DNA of 64,000 nucleotides from CAVZMI01 sp050011775. Its GTDB lineage: Bacteria; Bacteroidota; Ignavibacteria; UBA10030; CAVZMI01. The stretch is from assembly GCA_050011775.1 (NCBI GenBank), contig JBEKIL010000016.1, forward strand, positions 1 to 64,000, read 5' to 3'. The notes under the pieces were generated by a model. The model did not search any database, had not been told where the DNA came from, and saw nothing but the letters and a program-made list of their open reading frames with translations. Below, piece after piece: positions 1 through 9,045 of this stretch. Position 1 is the stretch's first letter. Each line of letters starts with the position of its first letter. The translations under genes were made by a program, and so were the position numbers.

Positions 1-138
1 TTCCTCGAGAAGCTGGCCAAGGCGGGCCATCTGAAGCCGGTCATAGACCGCTCGTATCCGCTGGAGGAAATCGCTGCAGCCCACCGCTACGTGGAGCAGG
101 AGCACAAGCGGGGGAACGTGATCATAAGGGTGGACTAG
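1..138 (+). CDS. C-terminal end of a zinc-type or quinone-type alcohol dehydrogenase (5' partial)
   Basis: The first 45 codons run open from the window edge to a TAG stop at 136-138. The peptide has the usual end of medium-chain dehydrogenase/reductase proteins: a helix after the nucleotide-binding domain, then RSYPLEEIAAAHRYVE and a final GNVIIRVD strand, as in NAD(P)-dependent quinone oxidoreductases. Everything upstream is outside the window, so cofactor and metal ligands cannot be judged. The base composition is much richer in G and C than the genes after position 700, which suggests this piece comes from another genome or from an assembly join. Confidence 0.6.
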   Translation, partial: FLEKLAKAGHLKPVIDRSYPLEEIAAAHRYVEQEHKRGNVIIRVD

Positions 139-565
139 CGGCGAGGTTGCGCTTCTCGCCCTGTTTGAGCGCGGCCTGCCGGCGGGCCTCGGCATCGGCC
201 GCTTCCTTCTCCCGCAAGCCGGAGAGCCGGCGGAACTCGCCCTCGGCGGCTTCCTTCTCACGCGCCAGGCGTGCGTGCACAGCGGCCAGACGCCGGGCGT
301 TCTCTTCGGCGACTTGCCGGGCGGCCTCGGCTTCGGCCTGCCAGCCGCGCAGCAGGGCCAGGTTCCGCTCCGTCTCCGTGGATTCCTGCCGCGACTTGAG
401 TTCGGCCAGCCGGCGAGCCTCAGCCGCTAACGCCGCCTTGCGTGAGGCATCCTCGCGGCGGGCTTCGTCGTAAGCCCGCTCATCGGCGGCCCGGAGTTCC
501 GCCTCCTTGCGCTCCAAGTCGGCCTGGTACTCCCGGTAACCGAAATACGCGACGGGATGACTCAT
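122..565 (-). CDS. Alanine/arginine/glutamate-rich coiled-coil protein, unknown
   Basis: An open frame on the minus strand encodes about 147 residues from an ATG at 565 (MSHPVAYFGYREY...). After some 15 residues the sequence becomes a long run of A, E and R in heptad-like order, as in a continuous coiled coil (TolA-like or myosin-like composition). No domain can be named. It overlaps the end of the dehydrogenase by 17 bases in convergent orientation. GC-rich DNA often yields long open frames of this composition, so it may not be a gene at all. It lies entirely in the GC-rich block. Confidence 0.25.
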   Translation of the reverse strand: MSHPVAYFGYREYQADLERKEAELRAADERAYDEARREDASRKAALAAEARRLAELKSRQESTETERNLALLRGWQAEAEAARQVAEENARRLAAVHARLAREKEAAEGEFRRLSGLREKEAADAEARRQAALKQGEKRNLAASPPL

Positions 566-1900
566 GAAGCGGGGGAAAACCAAAAAGAACTTGTTGCGCC
601 TCCACAATACCCTCAGCGAGACCATGTCCCTGAACGCCGATCACGTGGTCGGGAGAAATTAGAACACCCTGAGCTCCATCTCCAGAAAGGCCACGATATC
701 ATTGTTCAAGTGACCAAAGAACCGGTTGGGAAAAAAGGAGTACGTGTAACTACCGAGGTTTCTCTGGCGGGTCGATTCCTTGTTTTATTGCCATTCGACG
801 GGAAAATTGGGGTTTCGAAGAAGCTGGTAAATTTCCGTGAGAAACGCCGCCTGCGGCGTATCGTTCGTAGTATCCTTCCCGATGGATTCGGAGCAATCAT
901 CCGGACCGTCGCCGAGGGAAAAGAAGAGCAGGATATCAAGAACGACCTCGAAAACCTTATCAATACATGGCACGAAATCGAAAAAACCGTAAAGCAAGAG
1001 CGGCCGCCGGCTCTTCTTTACAAAGACATGACAACGACATCCAGCGTCATCCGGGATTTGTTCTCGAATGAGGTGGAGCATATTGTTGTCGATAGTAAAA
1101 AACTTTTCCGGGAAATCCGGGCCTACGTCAAATGGACATCTCCAAGTCTGCTCGATAAAATCGATCTTTATAAAGAACGCGAACCGATATTCGACAAATA
1201 TGGAGTGGAAAAAGAAATTGCGACGGCTCTGAGCAGGAAGGTCTGGCTTAAAAGCGGTGGATACGTCATCATTGAACCGACTGAAGCGATGGTTGTGATC
1301 GATGTAAACAGCGGTCGGTATGCTGCAAAACGTGAACAGGAACTTAATTCCCTTCGTACAAACCTGGAAGCGGCACGCGAAATCGTACGCCAGCTCCGGA
1401 TACGCGATATGGGCGGGATCATCGTCATCGATTTTATCGATCTTGAAGACGATAGGAATAAAAAGAAGGTATACGATGAGCTCCGAAAAGAGTTCCGGCA
1501 CGATCGGGCAAAAGTGACCGTCCTGCCGATGACGGAGTTCGGACTCGTCCAGATTACCCGCCAGCGAATCCGCCAGAGTGTTCTCCATAGTTTCACCGAA
1601 CCGTGTCCGACGTGCGGTGGTCTTGGACTGGTGCAATCGAAAGCGACAATCATCGGTCAGATTGAGCGATGGATTCGCCGGTTCAAATCGGAGACACATG
1701 AATTCCGGGTGATACTCAAAGTCCATCCCTCCATTGCGGAAGCATTAACGGATGGAACATTCAGCCGGATCAGAAAAATGATGATGAAATTCTTTGTGTC
1801 GATATCACTGGACAGTGATAAATCGCTTGCGATCGATGAATTTCACTTTATATCGAAAAAACAGGACAAGGATGTAACCGATCAATACATGAATGCGTAA
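557..1900 (+). CDS. rng: Ribonuclease G/E family protein, N-terminus missing
   Basis: From about residue 45 (base 690, KGHDIIVQVTKEP) to the end the frame matches RNase G, the endonuclease that trims rRNA 5' ends and cuts mRNA. Visible parts are the end of the S1/early RNase H-like region, the DNase I-like catalytic domain with the two metal-binding aspartates (MVVIDVNSG and GIIVIDFIDL) and the zinc-link cysteines in EPCPTCGGLG. A normal protein of this group has roughly 100 more residues before this point, including most of the S1 domain. The first 44 codons (MTHEAGENQ...) do not resemble it. Either the gene is truncated or, more likely, the contig is wrongly joined between about 560 and 690. 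The tail QDKDVTDQYMNA is a normal ending. Confidence 0.8.
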   Translation: MTHEAGENQKELVAPPQYPQRDHVPERRSRGREKLEHPELHLQKGHDIIVQVTKEPVGKKGVRVTTEVSLAGRFLVLLPFDGKIGVSKKLVNFREKRRLRRIVRSILPDGFGAIIRTVAEGKEEQDIKNDLENLINTWHEIEKTVKQERPPALLYKDMTTTSSVIRDLFSNEVEHIVVDSKKLFREIRAYVKWTSPSLLDKIDLYKEREPIFDKYGVEKEIATALSRKVWLKSGGYVIIEPTEAMVVIDVNSGRYAAKREQELNSLRTNLEAAREIVRQLRIRDMGGIIVIDFIDLEDDRNKKKVYDELRKEFRHDRAKVTVLPMTEFGLVQITRQRIRQSVLHSFTEPCPTCGGLGLVQSKATIIGQIERWIRRFKSETHEFRVILKVHPSIAEALTDGTFSRIRKMMMKFFVSISLDSDKSLAIDEFHFISKKQDKDVTDQYMNA

Positions 1901-1948
1901 GATACATGGAAGTATTCAGTTTAGGTAATACTGGAATCCGCGATAATC

Positions 1949-3031
1949 ATGAAAAGAACATCGTTCTATTCTCTTCACGCTAAACTTGGTGGGAAAATGG
2001 TTGAGTTCGCCGGGTATGAAATGCCCATACAATATACCAGTATTATCGAAGAGCATCGGAGAGTCCGCTCGGCTGTAGGTGTGTTTGATGTCAGCCATAT
2101 GGGAGAGATTGAAGTCCGCGGTAAAAGTGCTCTGGCATTTGTACAGAAAATGACGATAAATGATGCTTCGAAAATGCAGCCCGGGCGCGTTCAATATTCG
2201 GCTATGTGTTATCCGGACGGAGGTATTATTGATGACCTGCTTGTGTATCACATGGGTGAGTATTACATGCTCGTTGTGAATGCATCGAATAAAGATAAAG
2301 ATTTCAAGTGGTTGAAACAGCATGCTGACAGTAATGTGGCAGTCAGGGATGTGAGCGACGAGATTTCACTTCTCGCTGTTCAGGGTCCGCAATCGCGGGC
2401 GGTGCTGCAGAGACTTACAAAGGTTGATCTTGCAGAAATGCAATATTATCATTCTTGCCGCGGCGTCCTCGCCGGAATTGAAATGATTATATCGCGAACG
2501 GGATACACCGGAGAATTAGGTTACGAGTTGTATTTTAATTCCGATGTCGCGACGAGTGAAAAAATGTGGAATGCCGTCTTCGAAGCAGGAAAAGAATTCG
2601 ACATTGCTCCCGTTGGACTCGGGGCACGTGATACGCTCCGCCTTGAAATGGGATTCTGCCTTTACGGGCATGACATCGACCATACAACAAATCCGCTCGA
2701 AGCAAGCATCGGATGGATTACAAAACTCGAGAAAGAAGATTTTGTCGGACTCGATGCCATCCTGAAGGTCAAGAAGGAAGGAATCAAACGGCACCTCGTT
2801 GGATTTAAAGTTGATGATAAAGCATTTCCCCGGCAGGGCTATGAAATCCAGAGTCAGGGAAAGCCTGTCGGGAATGTAACAAGCGGAACATTTTCACCGA
2901 CGCTTGAACAAGGTATCGGTTTGGGGTATGTCCGGAATGGGTATCATGCTGTTAATTCAACAATTGATGTCGTGATTCGCTCGAAACCGGTGCGCGCAGT
3001 AATTGTTAAATTACCTTTTGTGAAAAATTAA
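1949..3031 (+). CDS. gcvT: Aminomethyltransferase, glycine cleavage system T protein
   Basis: This 360-residue protein takes the aminomethyl group from lipoyl-H protein, releases ammonia and loads the methylene on tetrahydrofolate. Family landmarks are FAGYEMPIQY near the start, VFDVSHMGEIEVRG, the GGIIDDLLVY segment carrying the catalytic aspartate, the SRTGYTGELGYELY loop, GLGARDTLRLEMG and the C-terminal barrel with VTSGTFSPTLEQGIGLGYV. Length is typical. The start MKRTSFYSLHAKLGG fits the family. The gap to the next gene is only 14 bases, so co-transcription is likely. The P, H and L proteins are not in the window and no glycine riboswitch is visible in the 48-base gap upstream. Confidence 0.95.
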   Translation: MKRTSFYSLHAKLGGKMVEFAGYEMPIQYTSIIEEHRRVRSAVGVFDVSHMGEIEVRGKSALAFVQKMTINDASKMQPGRVQYSAMCYPDGGIIDDLLVYHMGEYYMLVVNASNKDKDFKWLKQHADSNVAVRDVSDEISLLAVQGPQSRAVLQRLTKVDLAEMQYYHSCRGVLAGIEMIISRTGYTGELGYELYFNSDVATSEKMWNAVFEAGKEFDIAPVGLGARDTLRLEMGFCLYGHDIDHTTNPLEASIGWITKLEKEDFVGLDAILKVKKEGIKRHLVGFKVDDKAFPRQGYEIQSQGKPVGNVTSGTFSPTLEQGIGLGYVRNGYHAVNSTIDVVIRSKPVRAVIVKLPFVKN

Positions 3032-3045
3032 TCGGTGAAACCCGA

Positions 3046-3816
3046 ATGAGAATAGACATATTCTTTACACCTGATGCGATCGATGAGCTTCAACTCCGCG
3101 ATAAAAATGTCGTGATCGTTGATGTGTTGCGAGCAAGCACAACTATTGTCACGGCGCTCGCAAACGGTGCTAAGGAGATTATTCCTGTCAGCAGTGTAGA
3201 ATCCGCTGTAAAAATATCCGGGAATCTGTTCGGGGATGTGATTCTCCTCGGTGGTGAGCGGAATGGAAAGCTTATTGAAGGATTTAACCTGAGCAATTCT
3301 CCTCAGGAATACACGGAAGAAGTCGTTAAAAACAAATCGATTATCTTCAGTACAACAAACGGCTCACAGGCGATGGTCAAAAGTCGGTATGCAAAAAATC
3401 TTGTTATCGGATGTTTTATCAATGTGAGTAAGGTAGTGGAATTCATCCGCGAGATCAATTCGGATTTCTCGATTATTTGTGCTGGAAAACAAGGGTCGTT
3501 CTGTATCGAAGACGCGGTCTGTGCAGGGATGATTATTCAGAAACTCAGTGAAGCAAATGCCGATGACCTATCGCTTTCCGATGCCGCTCTGGCATCGCTG
3601 ACGCTCCACAAAAATTACGAAAAAAATATTCTGAATATGATCAAGAAGTCCGAACATGGTCAGTACCTGTCAGAAATAGGATTCGGTGATGATCTGAAAA
3701 TCTGTGCCGGCATCGATACCTGCGCCGTGCTGCCAATACTATCGGGAAACGTTATAAGGCTCAGGAAAGAGATAGAAAAAAAGGAAGCGTCGCCTAATGA
3801 AAAAGCCGGGTCATGA
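3046..3816 (+). CDS. comB: 2-phosphosulfolactate phosphatase family protein
   Basis: The 256-residue protein belongs to the ComB family, whose archaeal members remove phosphate from 2-phosphosulfolactate in coenzyme M synthesis. Conserved segments are the N-terminal DVLRASTTIVTALANGA, the LLGGERNG...IEGFNLSNSP stretch and STTNGSQAM, all at expected spacing. Bacterial homologues are common in genomes without coenzyme M, so the real substrate here is uncertain; no other coenzyme M gene is near. It follows gcvT by 14 bases and its last four bases overlap the next start codon, so it sits inside a tight operon. Confidence 0.85.
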   Translation: MRIDIFFTPDAIDELQLRDKNVVIVDVLRASTTIVTALANGAKEIIPVSSVESAVKISGNLFGDVILLGGERNGKLIEGFNLSNSPQEYTEEVVKNKSIIFSTTNGSQAMVKSRYAKNLVIGCFINVSKVVEFIREINSDFSIICAGKQGSFCIEDAVCAGMIIQKLSEANADDLSLSDAALASLTLHKNYEKNILNMIKKSEHGQYLSEIGFGDDLKICAGIDTCAVLPILSGNVIRLRKEIEKKEASPNEKAGS

Positions 3817-6230
3817 TCGCAATGAATGGAGCCGCACGAAATAGCTCGACGGAAAGTGTAAACGGCAGGAAACAGGGGAAAAAGTCGAAGTCGCCCGAAC
3901 GGAAACGTCAGTTTCTCGCTATAGGCTTGATGCTGGTCGCGTTATTGCTGTTATTGAGTCTTGTAAGCTACACATCGGCCGATCAAGCGAATGGTGAGAT
4001 AAAATTATCCGATTTCTTTCGTGTATTCGGTCACGACCCCGATCTTGCCCGTAAAGTGAGCAGTACGCATAATTGGCTCAGCCTGTTTGGAGCGGCAATA
4101 TCGAACATCCTCATTAATGATACCGTCGGATATCCAATTCTAATTCTCCCGTTCATCCTTTTTGCATGGGGATTATTTCTTCTGGCACGGAAGGAGACCA
4201 AAAAACTTCTCCGTGCCACCAATTATGCGATCCTTCTGATCCTGCTTGTTTCCTGTTCTCTCGGGATGCTTCGTTACATTGCCGGGTTGTACCGGGTCAC
4301 CGTCAGCAGCGAATGGAGTGGTGTCATCGGGACGTACGGAGCAGAAGTGCTCAAGAATATCGTCGGAAGTGTCGGGGGCTCAATCATTCTTTTCGGACTT
4401 CTATTCTTTGCCATAGTGTTGGCATTTAATGTCAACCTCACGGCGAGCGTACACGGTATCAAAGGAATTTTCGGTCTCCTTAAATTTAGACGGAAAAAAT
4501 CGCTTGAAGAACCACAGATCAACAGAACTGAAGAACCTATGGAAGGGGAAGAGATACCCCCTGAGCCGATCCTTCCGGTTCGCGAAGTACAAATTCAACG
4601 TGAATCCATGGTTGAGTCTCATCCGCAAAAAACCGAGCATGAGTTGCACCTTGATATAAAACCTACTCCCAGAGAAACGGAGATAGATTTTGACGACCGT
4701 CCTGCCGGAATATCCGAACAAGTGGATATAAGTGATGAAGAAATTGATTACGTTCCACCCTCAGTTGAACTTCTTGAGATATCACGACAGTCAGAAGAAG
4801 TCAACGATGAAGAGTTGAAAGCGAACGCCGAGCTCCTGCGTGCAAAGCTTGCTGATTTTGACGTCGATATCGATACAGTCAGCGTAACGCCCGGTCCGGT
4901 TGTCACACTTTACGAACTCGTGCCGGCAGCGGGAGTAAAAATCAGCCGGATTGTCAGCCTTGCGGATGACCTTGCCCTTGCATTGCAGGCAAAAGGAATT
5001 CGAATAATTGCACCAATTCCGGGAAAAGGAGCCGTCGGTGTCGAAATTCCGAATCAGAATCCGTCGCTTGTTCGCATCCGGAGCGTTATTAACTCGACAA
5101 AATTCCGGGATACTAAAGCGTCGCTCCCGCTCGCAATCGGAAAAACGATTTCAGGCGAAGTGTTTGTGGACGATCTGACAAGAATGCCGCATCTGTTGAT
5201 CGCCGGTGCGACCGGTTCGGGAAAGAGTGTCGGAATCAATACAATCCTCACAAGCCTGCTGTACAAGCTTCATCCTTCCGATATAAAATTCATCATCATC
5301 GATCCAAAGAAGATCGAGCTCTCACTATATAAAAAATTAAACAAGCATTTCCTTGCGGTATCGCCCGACATTGATGAAGAAATTGTAACAACATCAATGA
5401 ACGCCGTCAATGTCCTCAAAGGATGTGAAATCGAAATGGAACGGCGATATGATATGCTTGCAAAAGCGGGTGTGAGGAACATTGCCGATTATAATGAGAA
5501 AGTACAATCGGGTAAAATGAAGGTGCATGAAGGAGTAAAGCCGCGGAAGATACCGTATCTGATTATTGTAATTGATGAACTGGCCGACTTGATGATGACT
5601 GCGGCAAAAGAAGTGGAGGAACCCATTGCCCGGCTTGCCCAGCTTGCGCGTGCTGTGGGTATCCATCTCGTTCTTGCGACACAACGCCCCTCTGTCGACG
5701 TTATTACCGGAGTAATTAAAGCGAATTTTTCGGCGCGCATTGCATACCAGGTTTCGTCAAAGGTCGATTCGCGCACCATTCTCGATATGAATGGCGCCGA
5801 GCAGCTTCTGGGAAATGGCGATATGCTTTATTTGCCTTCCGGGAGTCCGAAACCGGTCCGCATACAAAATGCATTTATCTCTACCGATGAAGTGGAGCGG
5901 ATCGTGGATCATATTGGAAAACAGAAAGGGTACAGCCGTCCGTATGAGCTGCCTTCATTCTATGACCGGAAGAGGAATGGAGTGGGTGGGGTCTCTGATG
6001 CCTACGAGCGCGATGAATTATTTGAGGAAGCTGCCCGACTGATCGTACGTCACCAGCAGGGTTCGGTTTCGCTTCTTCAGCGGCGGCTGAAAGTCGGATA
6101 CTCGAGAGCCGCACGGCTGGTTGATGAACTTGAAGCAGCCGGAATTGTCGGGGCATTCGATGGCAGTAAAGCACGTGAAGTACTTGTCGAAACTGAAGCC
6201 GAGTTAGAAAATATTTTACGGAATTTGTGA
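3813..6230 (+). CDS. ftsK: FtsK/SpoIIIE DNA translocase
   Basis: An 805-residue hexameric DNA pump that clears chromosome ends through the closing septum. The N-terminus has four hydrophobic membrane segments (about residues 32-52, 105-125, 132-155 and 190-210). A charged linker of roughly 120 residues follows, which is short compared with E. coli FtsK. The motor comes next, with Walker A GATGSGKSVG near 465 and Walker B IIVIDELADL near 587. The end (about 735-800) is the winged-helix gamma domain that reads polar DNA sequences, with the hallmark SVSLLQRRLKVGYSRAARLVDELE. It overlaps comB by four bases. Confidence 0.95.
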   Translation: MIAMNGAARNSSTESVNGRKQGKKSKSPERKRQFLAIGLMLVALLLLLSLVSYTSADQANGEIKLSDFFRVFGHDPDLARKVSSTHNWLSLFGAAISNILINDTVGYPILILPFILFAWGLFLLARKETKKLLRATNYAILLILLVSCSLGMLRYIAGLYRVTVSSEWSGVIGTYGAEVLKNIVGSVGGSIILFGLLFFAIVLAFNVNLTASVHGIKGIFGLLKFRRKKSLEEPQINRTEEPMEGEEIPPEPILPVREVQIQRESMVESHPQKTEHELHLDIKPTPRETEIDFDDRPAGISEQVDISDEEIDYVPPSVELLEISRQSEEVNDEELKANAELLRAKLADFDVDIDTVSVTPGPVVTLYELVPAAGVKISRIVSLADDLALALQAKGIRIIAPIPGKGAVGVEIPNQNPSLVRIRSVINSTKFRDTKASLPLAIGKTISGEVFVDDLTRMPHLLIAGATGSGKSVGINTILTSLLYKLHPSDIKFIIIDPKKIELSLYKKLNKHFLAVSPDIDEEIVTTSMNAVNVLKGCEIEMERRYDMLAKAGVRNIADYNEKVQSGKMKVHEGVKPRKIPYLIIVIDELADLMMTAAKEVEEPIARLAQLARAVGIHLVLATQRPSVDVITGVIKANFSARIAYQVSSKVDSRTILDMNGAEQLLGNGDMLYLPSGSPKPVRIQNAFISTDEVERIVDHIGKQKGYSRPYELPSFYDRKRNGVGGVSDAYERDELFEEAARLIVRHQQGSVSLLQRRLKVGYSRAARLVDELEAAGIVGAFDGSKAREVLVETEAELENILRNL

Positions 6231-6233
6231 ACC

Positions 6234-6869
6234 ATGATTTATCGGACGATGACACTTGTTGTGTTTCTGTGCGCAGTTCTGAAAATCAACGTACAGTCCC
6301 AGGCTCTGGAATTGCTGGATAAGCTCCAGAAGAAATATGAAAAAGTGAACGATGCTACGTTCACGTTTTCACAAACGACCTATCTCCCGCTTGCGAAAGT
6401 CACACAGCAAGTGGCCGGAACCATTCGCATGAAGAAAAACAACAGGTACCGGATCGAAATGGAGAATGAACTCCTTGTAACCGACGGTGTGACTGTCTGG
6501 CGGTTAAATAAAGTGAAAAAGCAGGTACTGATCGATAAATATAAGGAAGATCCGAAAAACCTCTCTCCGGAAAGTCTATTTCTCAGTATTCCGAAAGATT
6601 ATGATGCCATTCGAATAGGGTCGGAGGTCATCGAGAAAAGGGAATTGACCATTATCAAACTTACACCAAAATCGGAATCCTCGGCACTCAAATCAATCAA
6701 GCTCTGGATTGACGACGATGAGCTTGTCATACGAAAAATTGAAACAATTAATTTTAGCGATGCACATTCAACCTATAATATTTCAAAATTCTCGATGAAC
6801 ACCGGGGTGAGCGATAGCATGTTCATATTCATCCCGCCTGAGGGCGTTGAGGTCATTGATCTTCGATAA
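6234..6869 (+). CDS. lolA: LolA-like outer-membrane lipoprotein carrier
   Basis: A 211-residue secreted protein with a hydrophobic signal segment at the N-terminus. The mature part has the LolA pattern: a first helix (LELLDKLQKKYEKVNDATFTF), a strand run GTIRMKKNNRYRIEM, the LLVTDGVTVWRLN segment and the PESLF...KDYDAI region. LolA ferries lipoproteins across the periplasm to LolB or directly to the outer membrane. It starts three bases after ftsK; the order ftsK-lolA is a familiar one. The tail overlaps the first possible start codon of the next gene, but the better start of that gene lies just downstream. Confidence 0.85.
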   Translation: MIYRTMTLVVFLCAVLKINVQSQALELLDKLQKKYEKVNDATFTFSQTTYLPLAKVTQQVAGTIRMKKNNRYRIEMENELLVTDGVTVWRLNKVKKQVLIDKYKEDPKNLSPESLFLSIPKDYDAIRIGSEVIEKRELTIIKLTPKSESSALKSIKLWIDDDELVIRKIETINFSDAHSTYNISKFSMNTGVSDSMFIFIPPEGVEVIDLR

Positions 6870-6882
6870 AGTCCTTTCTAAG

Positions 6883-7593
6883 ATGAATCAACATTATTTC
6901 TTTTACAGATCATTTTTCCTATTGTTGCTCACGGGGATCATTGCATTTATCTCATTTGCGCATGCTGGGCCGCCCGGTGAGTCCGCCTGGCTGGATGTTC
7001 CCAAAACCGGAATCGGAGCCGGGATGACCGTCTGCGGGATTGACGCGAAGGAACTCACTGATTTTATAAATTTATCCGCAAGGTCACAGACGATTGGCAA
7101 CTGGAATGTTGCCGGAGAATTTTTTATTGCTCCTGAATTTCATCTCTCGAGTGACATGTCTCTGAAGATTGAATACGCCTATCTCCTCAATTCCCACTCG
7201 ATCGACGATCCGGATAACATAGGAAAAATCGATTTTTCCTACGGTGTCCACATGCCATCGGTGATCGTTCAGTATCTATTCATCGGTGCGGAGGGATATT
7301 TTTTGAAATTTGGCGGAGGTGTGGGATATTATTTTGCTACACTTGAAGAGAAATTTCCATCGTACCTGGGTTCAATGCGATCGTCGGCAAACGGAATCGG
7401 AGTGAAACTCGATATTTCGGGTCAGACTCCGCTTGGTGAACATGTCTATCTCATTCTTGGGGCAGGAATGCGATTTTCGTTCGTGGGAAACTATAGCGGC
7501 GGCATCTTCGATGAGCCATCCACATCAAACCGTTCGGTGTCGATGAACTTCATCAGCATCGGTGTCACTTTGGGATTTATATATTACTTTTAA
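6883..7593 (+). CDS. Outer-membrane beta-barrel protein, unknown
   Basis: The frame opens at 6847, but the ATG at 6883 (MNQHYFFYRS) gives a clean signal peptide ending near AHAGPPG and avoids overlap with lolA. The mature protein of about 205 residues alternates polar and hydrophobic residues, is rich in glycine and aromatic residues (YFLKFGGGVGYYFATL, YLILGAGMRFSFVG) and ends in a strand with a terminal aromatic (LGFIYYF). These are the marks of an eight- to ten-strand OmpA/OmpW-like barrel. I do not recognise the family. It lies between lolA and uppP and probably shares their transcript. Confidence 0.65.
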   Translation: MNQHYFFYRSFFLLLLTGIIAFISFAHAGPPGESAWLDVPKTGIGAGMTVCGIDAKELTDFINLSARSQTIGNWNVAGEFFIAPEFHLSSDMSLKIEYAYLLNSHSIDDPDNIGKIDFSYGVHMPSVIVQYLFIGAEGYFLKFGGGVGYYFATLEEKFPSYLGSMRSSANGIGVKLDISGQTPLGEHVYLILGAGMRFSFVGNYSGGIFDEPSTSNRSVSMNFISIGVTLGFIYYF

Positions 7594-7608
7594 TTGATTG
7601 GAGACGGA

Positions 7609-8430
7609 ATGTCTCTTCTTGAAGCTATTATTCTAGGACTGATACAGGGAATTACAGAATTCCTTCCGATCAGCAGCACGGCCCACCTTCGAGTTATCCC
7701 TGCGTTAGTAGGCTGGAATGACCCCGGAGCTGCAGTATCGGCAGTCATCCAGCTGGGGACGCTCATTGCAGTGCTGGTTTATTTCCGCCGGGATATTCTC
7801 AGGTTGATCAGGGCGTTCATTACCGGATTGGTGGTGCGTAAACCTTTCGAAAGCGTCGATTCCCGTATGGCCTGGTGGGTTGGATTGGGCACAATACCTG
7901 TCGTCCTTGCCGGCTTGATACTAAAAAACGCGATTGAAACATCGTTCCGCTCGCTGTATGTCATTGCTGCAAGCTTATTTCTTCTGGCTCTCATTCTCAT
8001 TGTTGCTGAAAAAACATCTTCCTTCCGGCGTCAAATGGAGGAGATGAAATGGTGGGAAGCATTCATTGTCGGTATCGCACAGGCTTTCGCCCTCATCCCC
8101 GGTTCATCGCGATCCGGAACGACCATCACGGCATCACTCTTTCTCGGAATAACACGGGAAGCAGCGGCACGATTTTCGTTTCTCCTGAGCATTCCGGCAG
8201 TAACGGCAAGCGGACTTTACGAGCTCTACGAAATACGGCATGAACTGACGGGCTCGCTGGGCATCGAACTGATCATAGCAACTCTTGTGGCAGCCGTCAG
8301 CGGTTATCTGGCAATTGAATTCCTTCTTCGCTATCTCCGGACACATACAACATTTGTTTTTGTCTGGTACCGGATTGCCCTTGCGATTCTAATTCTGATC
8401 GTTCTTCAATTTGGAATTGTTATGCACTAA
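7609..8430 (+). CDS. uppP: Undecaprenyl-diphosphatase (BacA type)
   Basis: This 273-residue membrane enzyme removes one phosphate from undecaprenyl pyrophosphate and so recycles the lipid carrier for peptidoglycan and glycan synthesis. Both active-site motifs are present: GLIQGITEFLPISSTAH near the N-terminus and PGSSRSGTTI near residue 163. About seven to eight membrane helices follow the usual pattern. The start at 7609 is preferred over a TTG at 7594, because a GGAG ribosome site lies at 7600-7603, a few bases before this ATG. It lies 15 bases behind the barrel protein. Confidence 0.95.
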   Translation: MSLLEAIILGLIQGITEFLPISSTAHLRVIPALVGWNDPGAAVSAVIQLGTLIAVLVYFRRDILRLIRAFITGLVVRKPFESVDSRMAWWVGLGTIPVVLAGLILKNAIETSFRSLYVIAASLFLLALILIVAEKTSSFRRQMEEMKWWEAFIVGIAQAFALIPGSSRSGTTITASLFLGITREAAARFSFLLSIPAVTASGLYELYEIRHELTGSLGIELIIATLVAAVSGYLAIEFLLRYLRTHTTFVFVWYRIALAILILIVLQFGIVMH

Positions 8431-8463
8431 TAATCCAATCATCCTAATTTTAGGGATAGTATT

Positions 8464-9045
8464 ATGAAAGGAAAACATTTACTCATGGCGGTTATTTTTA
8501 TGACCATAGTCACGAACATTGAATGTGCCAAAGCTCAGCGCGATACTCTTGTGATTGAGACGAATTTCGGGAAGATCGAGGCTGAACTCTATAACGACAT
8601 TGCTCCGAAAACAGTAGCTCATATGGAAAAGCTTGCGAAAGAAGGATTTTTCGACAGTCTTCTCTTCCATCGCGTTATTCCAGGTTTCGTCATTCAGGGA
8701 GGCGACCCGAACAGCCGTCACGGTGATCCGGATACATGGGGAATAGGGCAAGCGGGACAGGAAACGGTTCCCGCAGAATTCAGTAAGGAATCACACAAAC
8801 GGGGAATTCTCTCGATGGCTCGCAAAGGAAACGACATCAACAGCGGAACGAGTCAGTTTTTCATCTGTGTCGCCGACGTTCCGTCTCTCGATAATAAATA
8901 TACGGTATGGGGAAAAGTCGATAAGGGAATGGATGTCGTTGATAAGATTGTCAATCTTCCGCGTGACCAGCGTGACCGACCACAACAAAAGGCAATCATG
9001 ACCAGAATCACTGTGATTGAGGCAGCGAAACAACAGGCAAAATGA
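8464..9045 (+). CDS. Secreted cyclophilin-type peptidyl-prolyl isomerase
   Basis: A 193-residue protein with a short signal peptide ending near AKAQ, followed by a full cyclophilin domain. Landmarks are FHRVIPGFVIQGGDP with the catalytic arginine, GILSMARKGNDINSGTSQFFI and the WGKVDKGMDVVDKI ending. It speeds proline isomerisation in the periplasm and helps fold exported proteins. The stop overlaps the holA start by four bases, so translation is probably coupled. A second isomerase of another class (FKBP) is at the window end. Confidence 0.92.
   Translation: MKGKHLLMAVIFMTIVTNIECAKAQRDTLVIETNFGKIEAELYNDIAPKTVAHMEKLAKEGFFDSLLFHRVIPGFVIQGGDPNSRHGDPDTWGIGQAGQETVPAEFSKESHKRGILSMARKGNDINSGTSQFFICVADVPSLDNKYTVWGKVDKGMDVVDKIVNLPRDQRDRPQQKAIMTRITVIEAAKQQAK

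Noticed and set aside
785..1726. Long antisense open frame of about 313 codons opposite RNase G
   Set aside because: It lies fully inside a gene with clear family motifs; its sequence has no domain pattern. Treated as a shadow frame.
1901..1948. Looked for a glycine riboswitch before gcvT
   Set aside because: The gap is only 48 bases, too short for a glycine aptamer, and shows no fitting structure.
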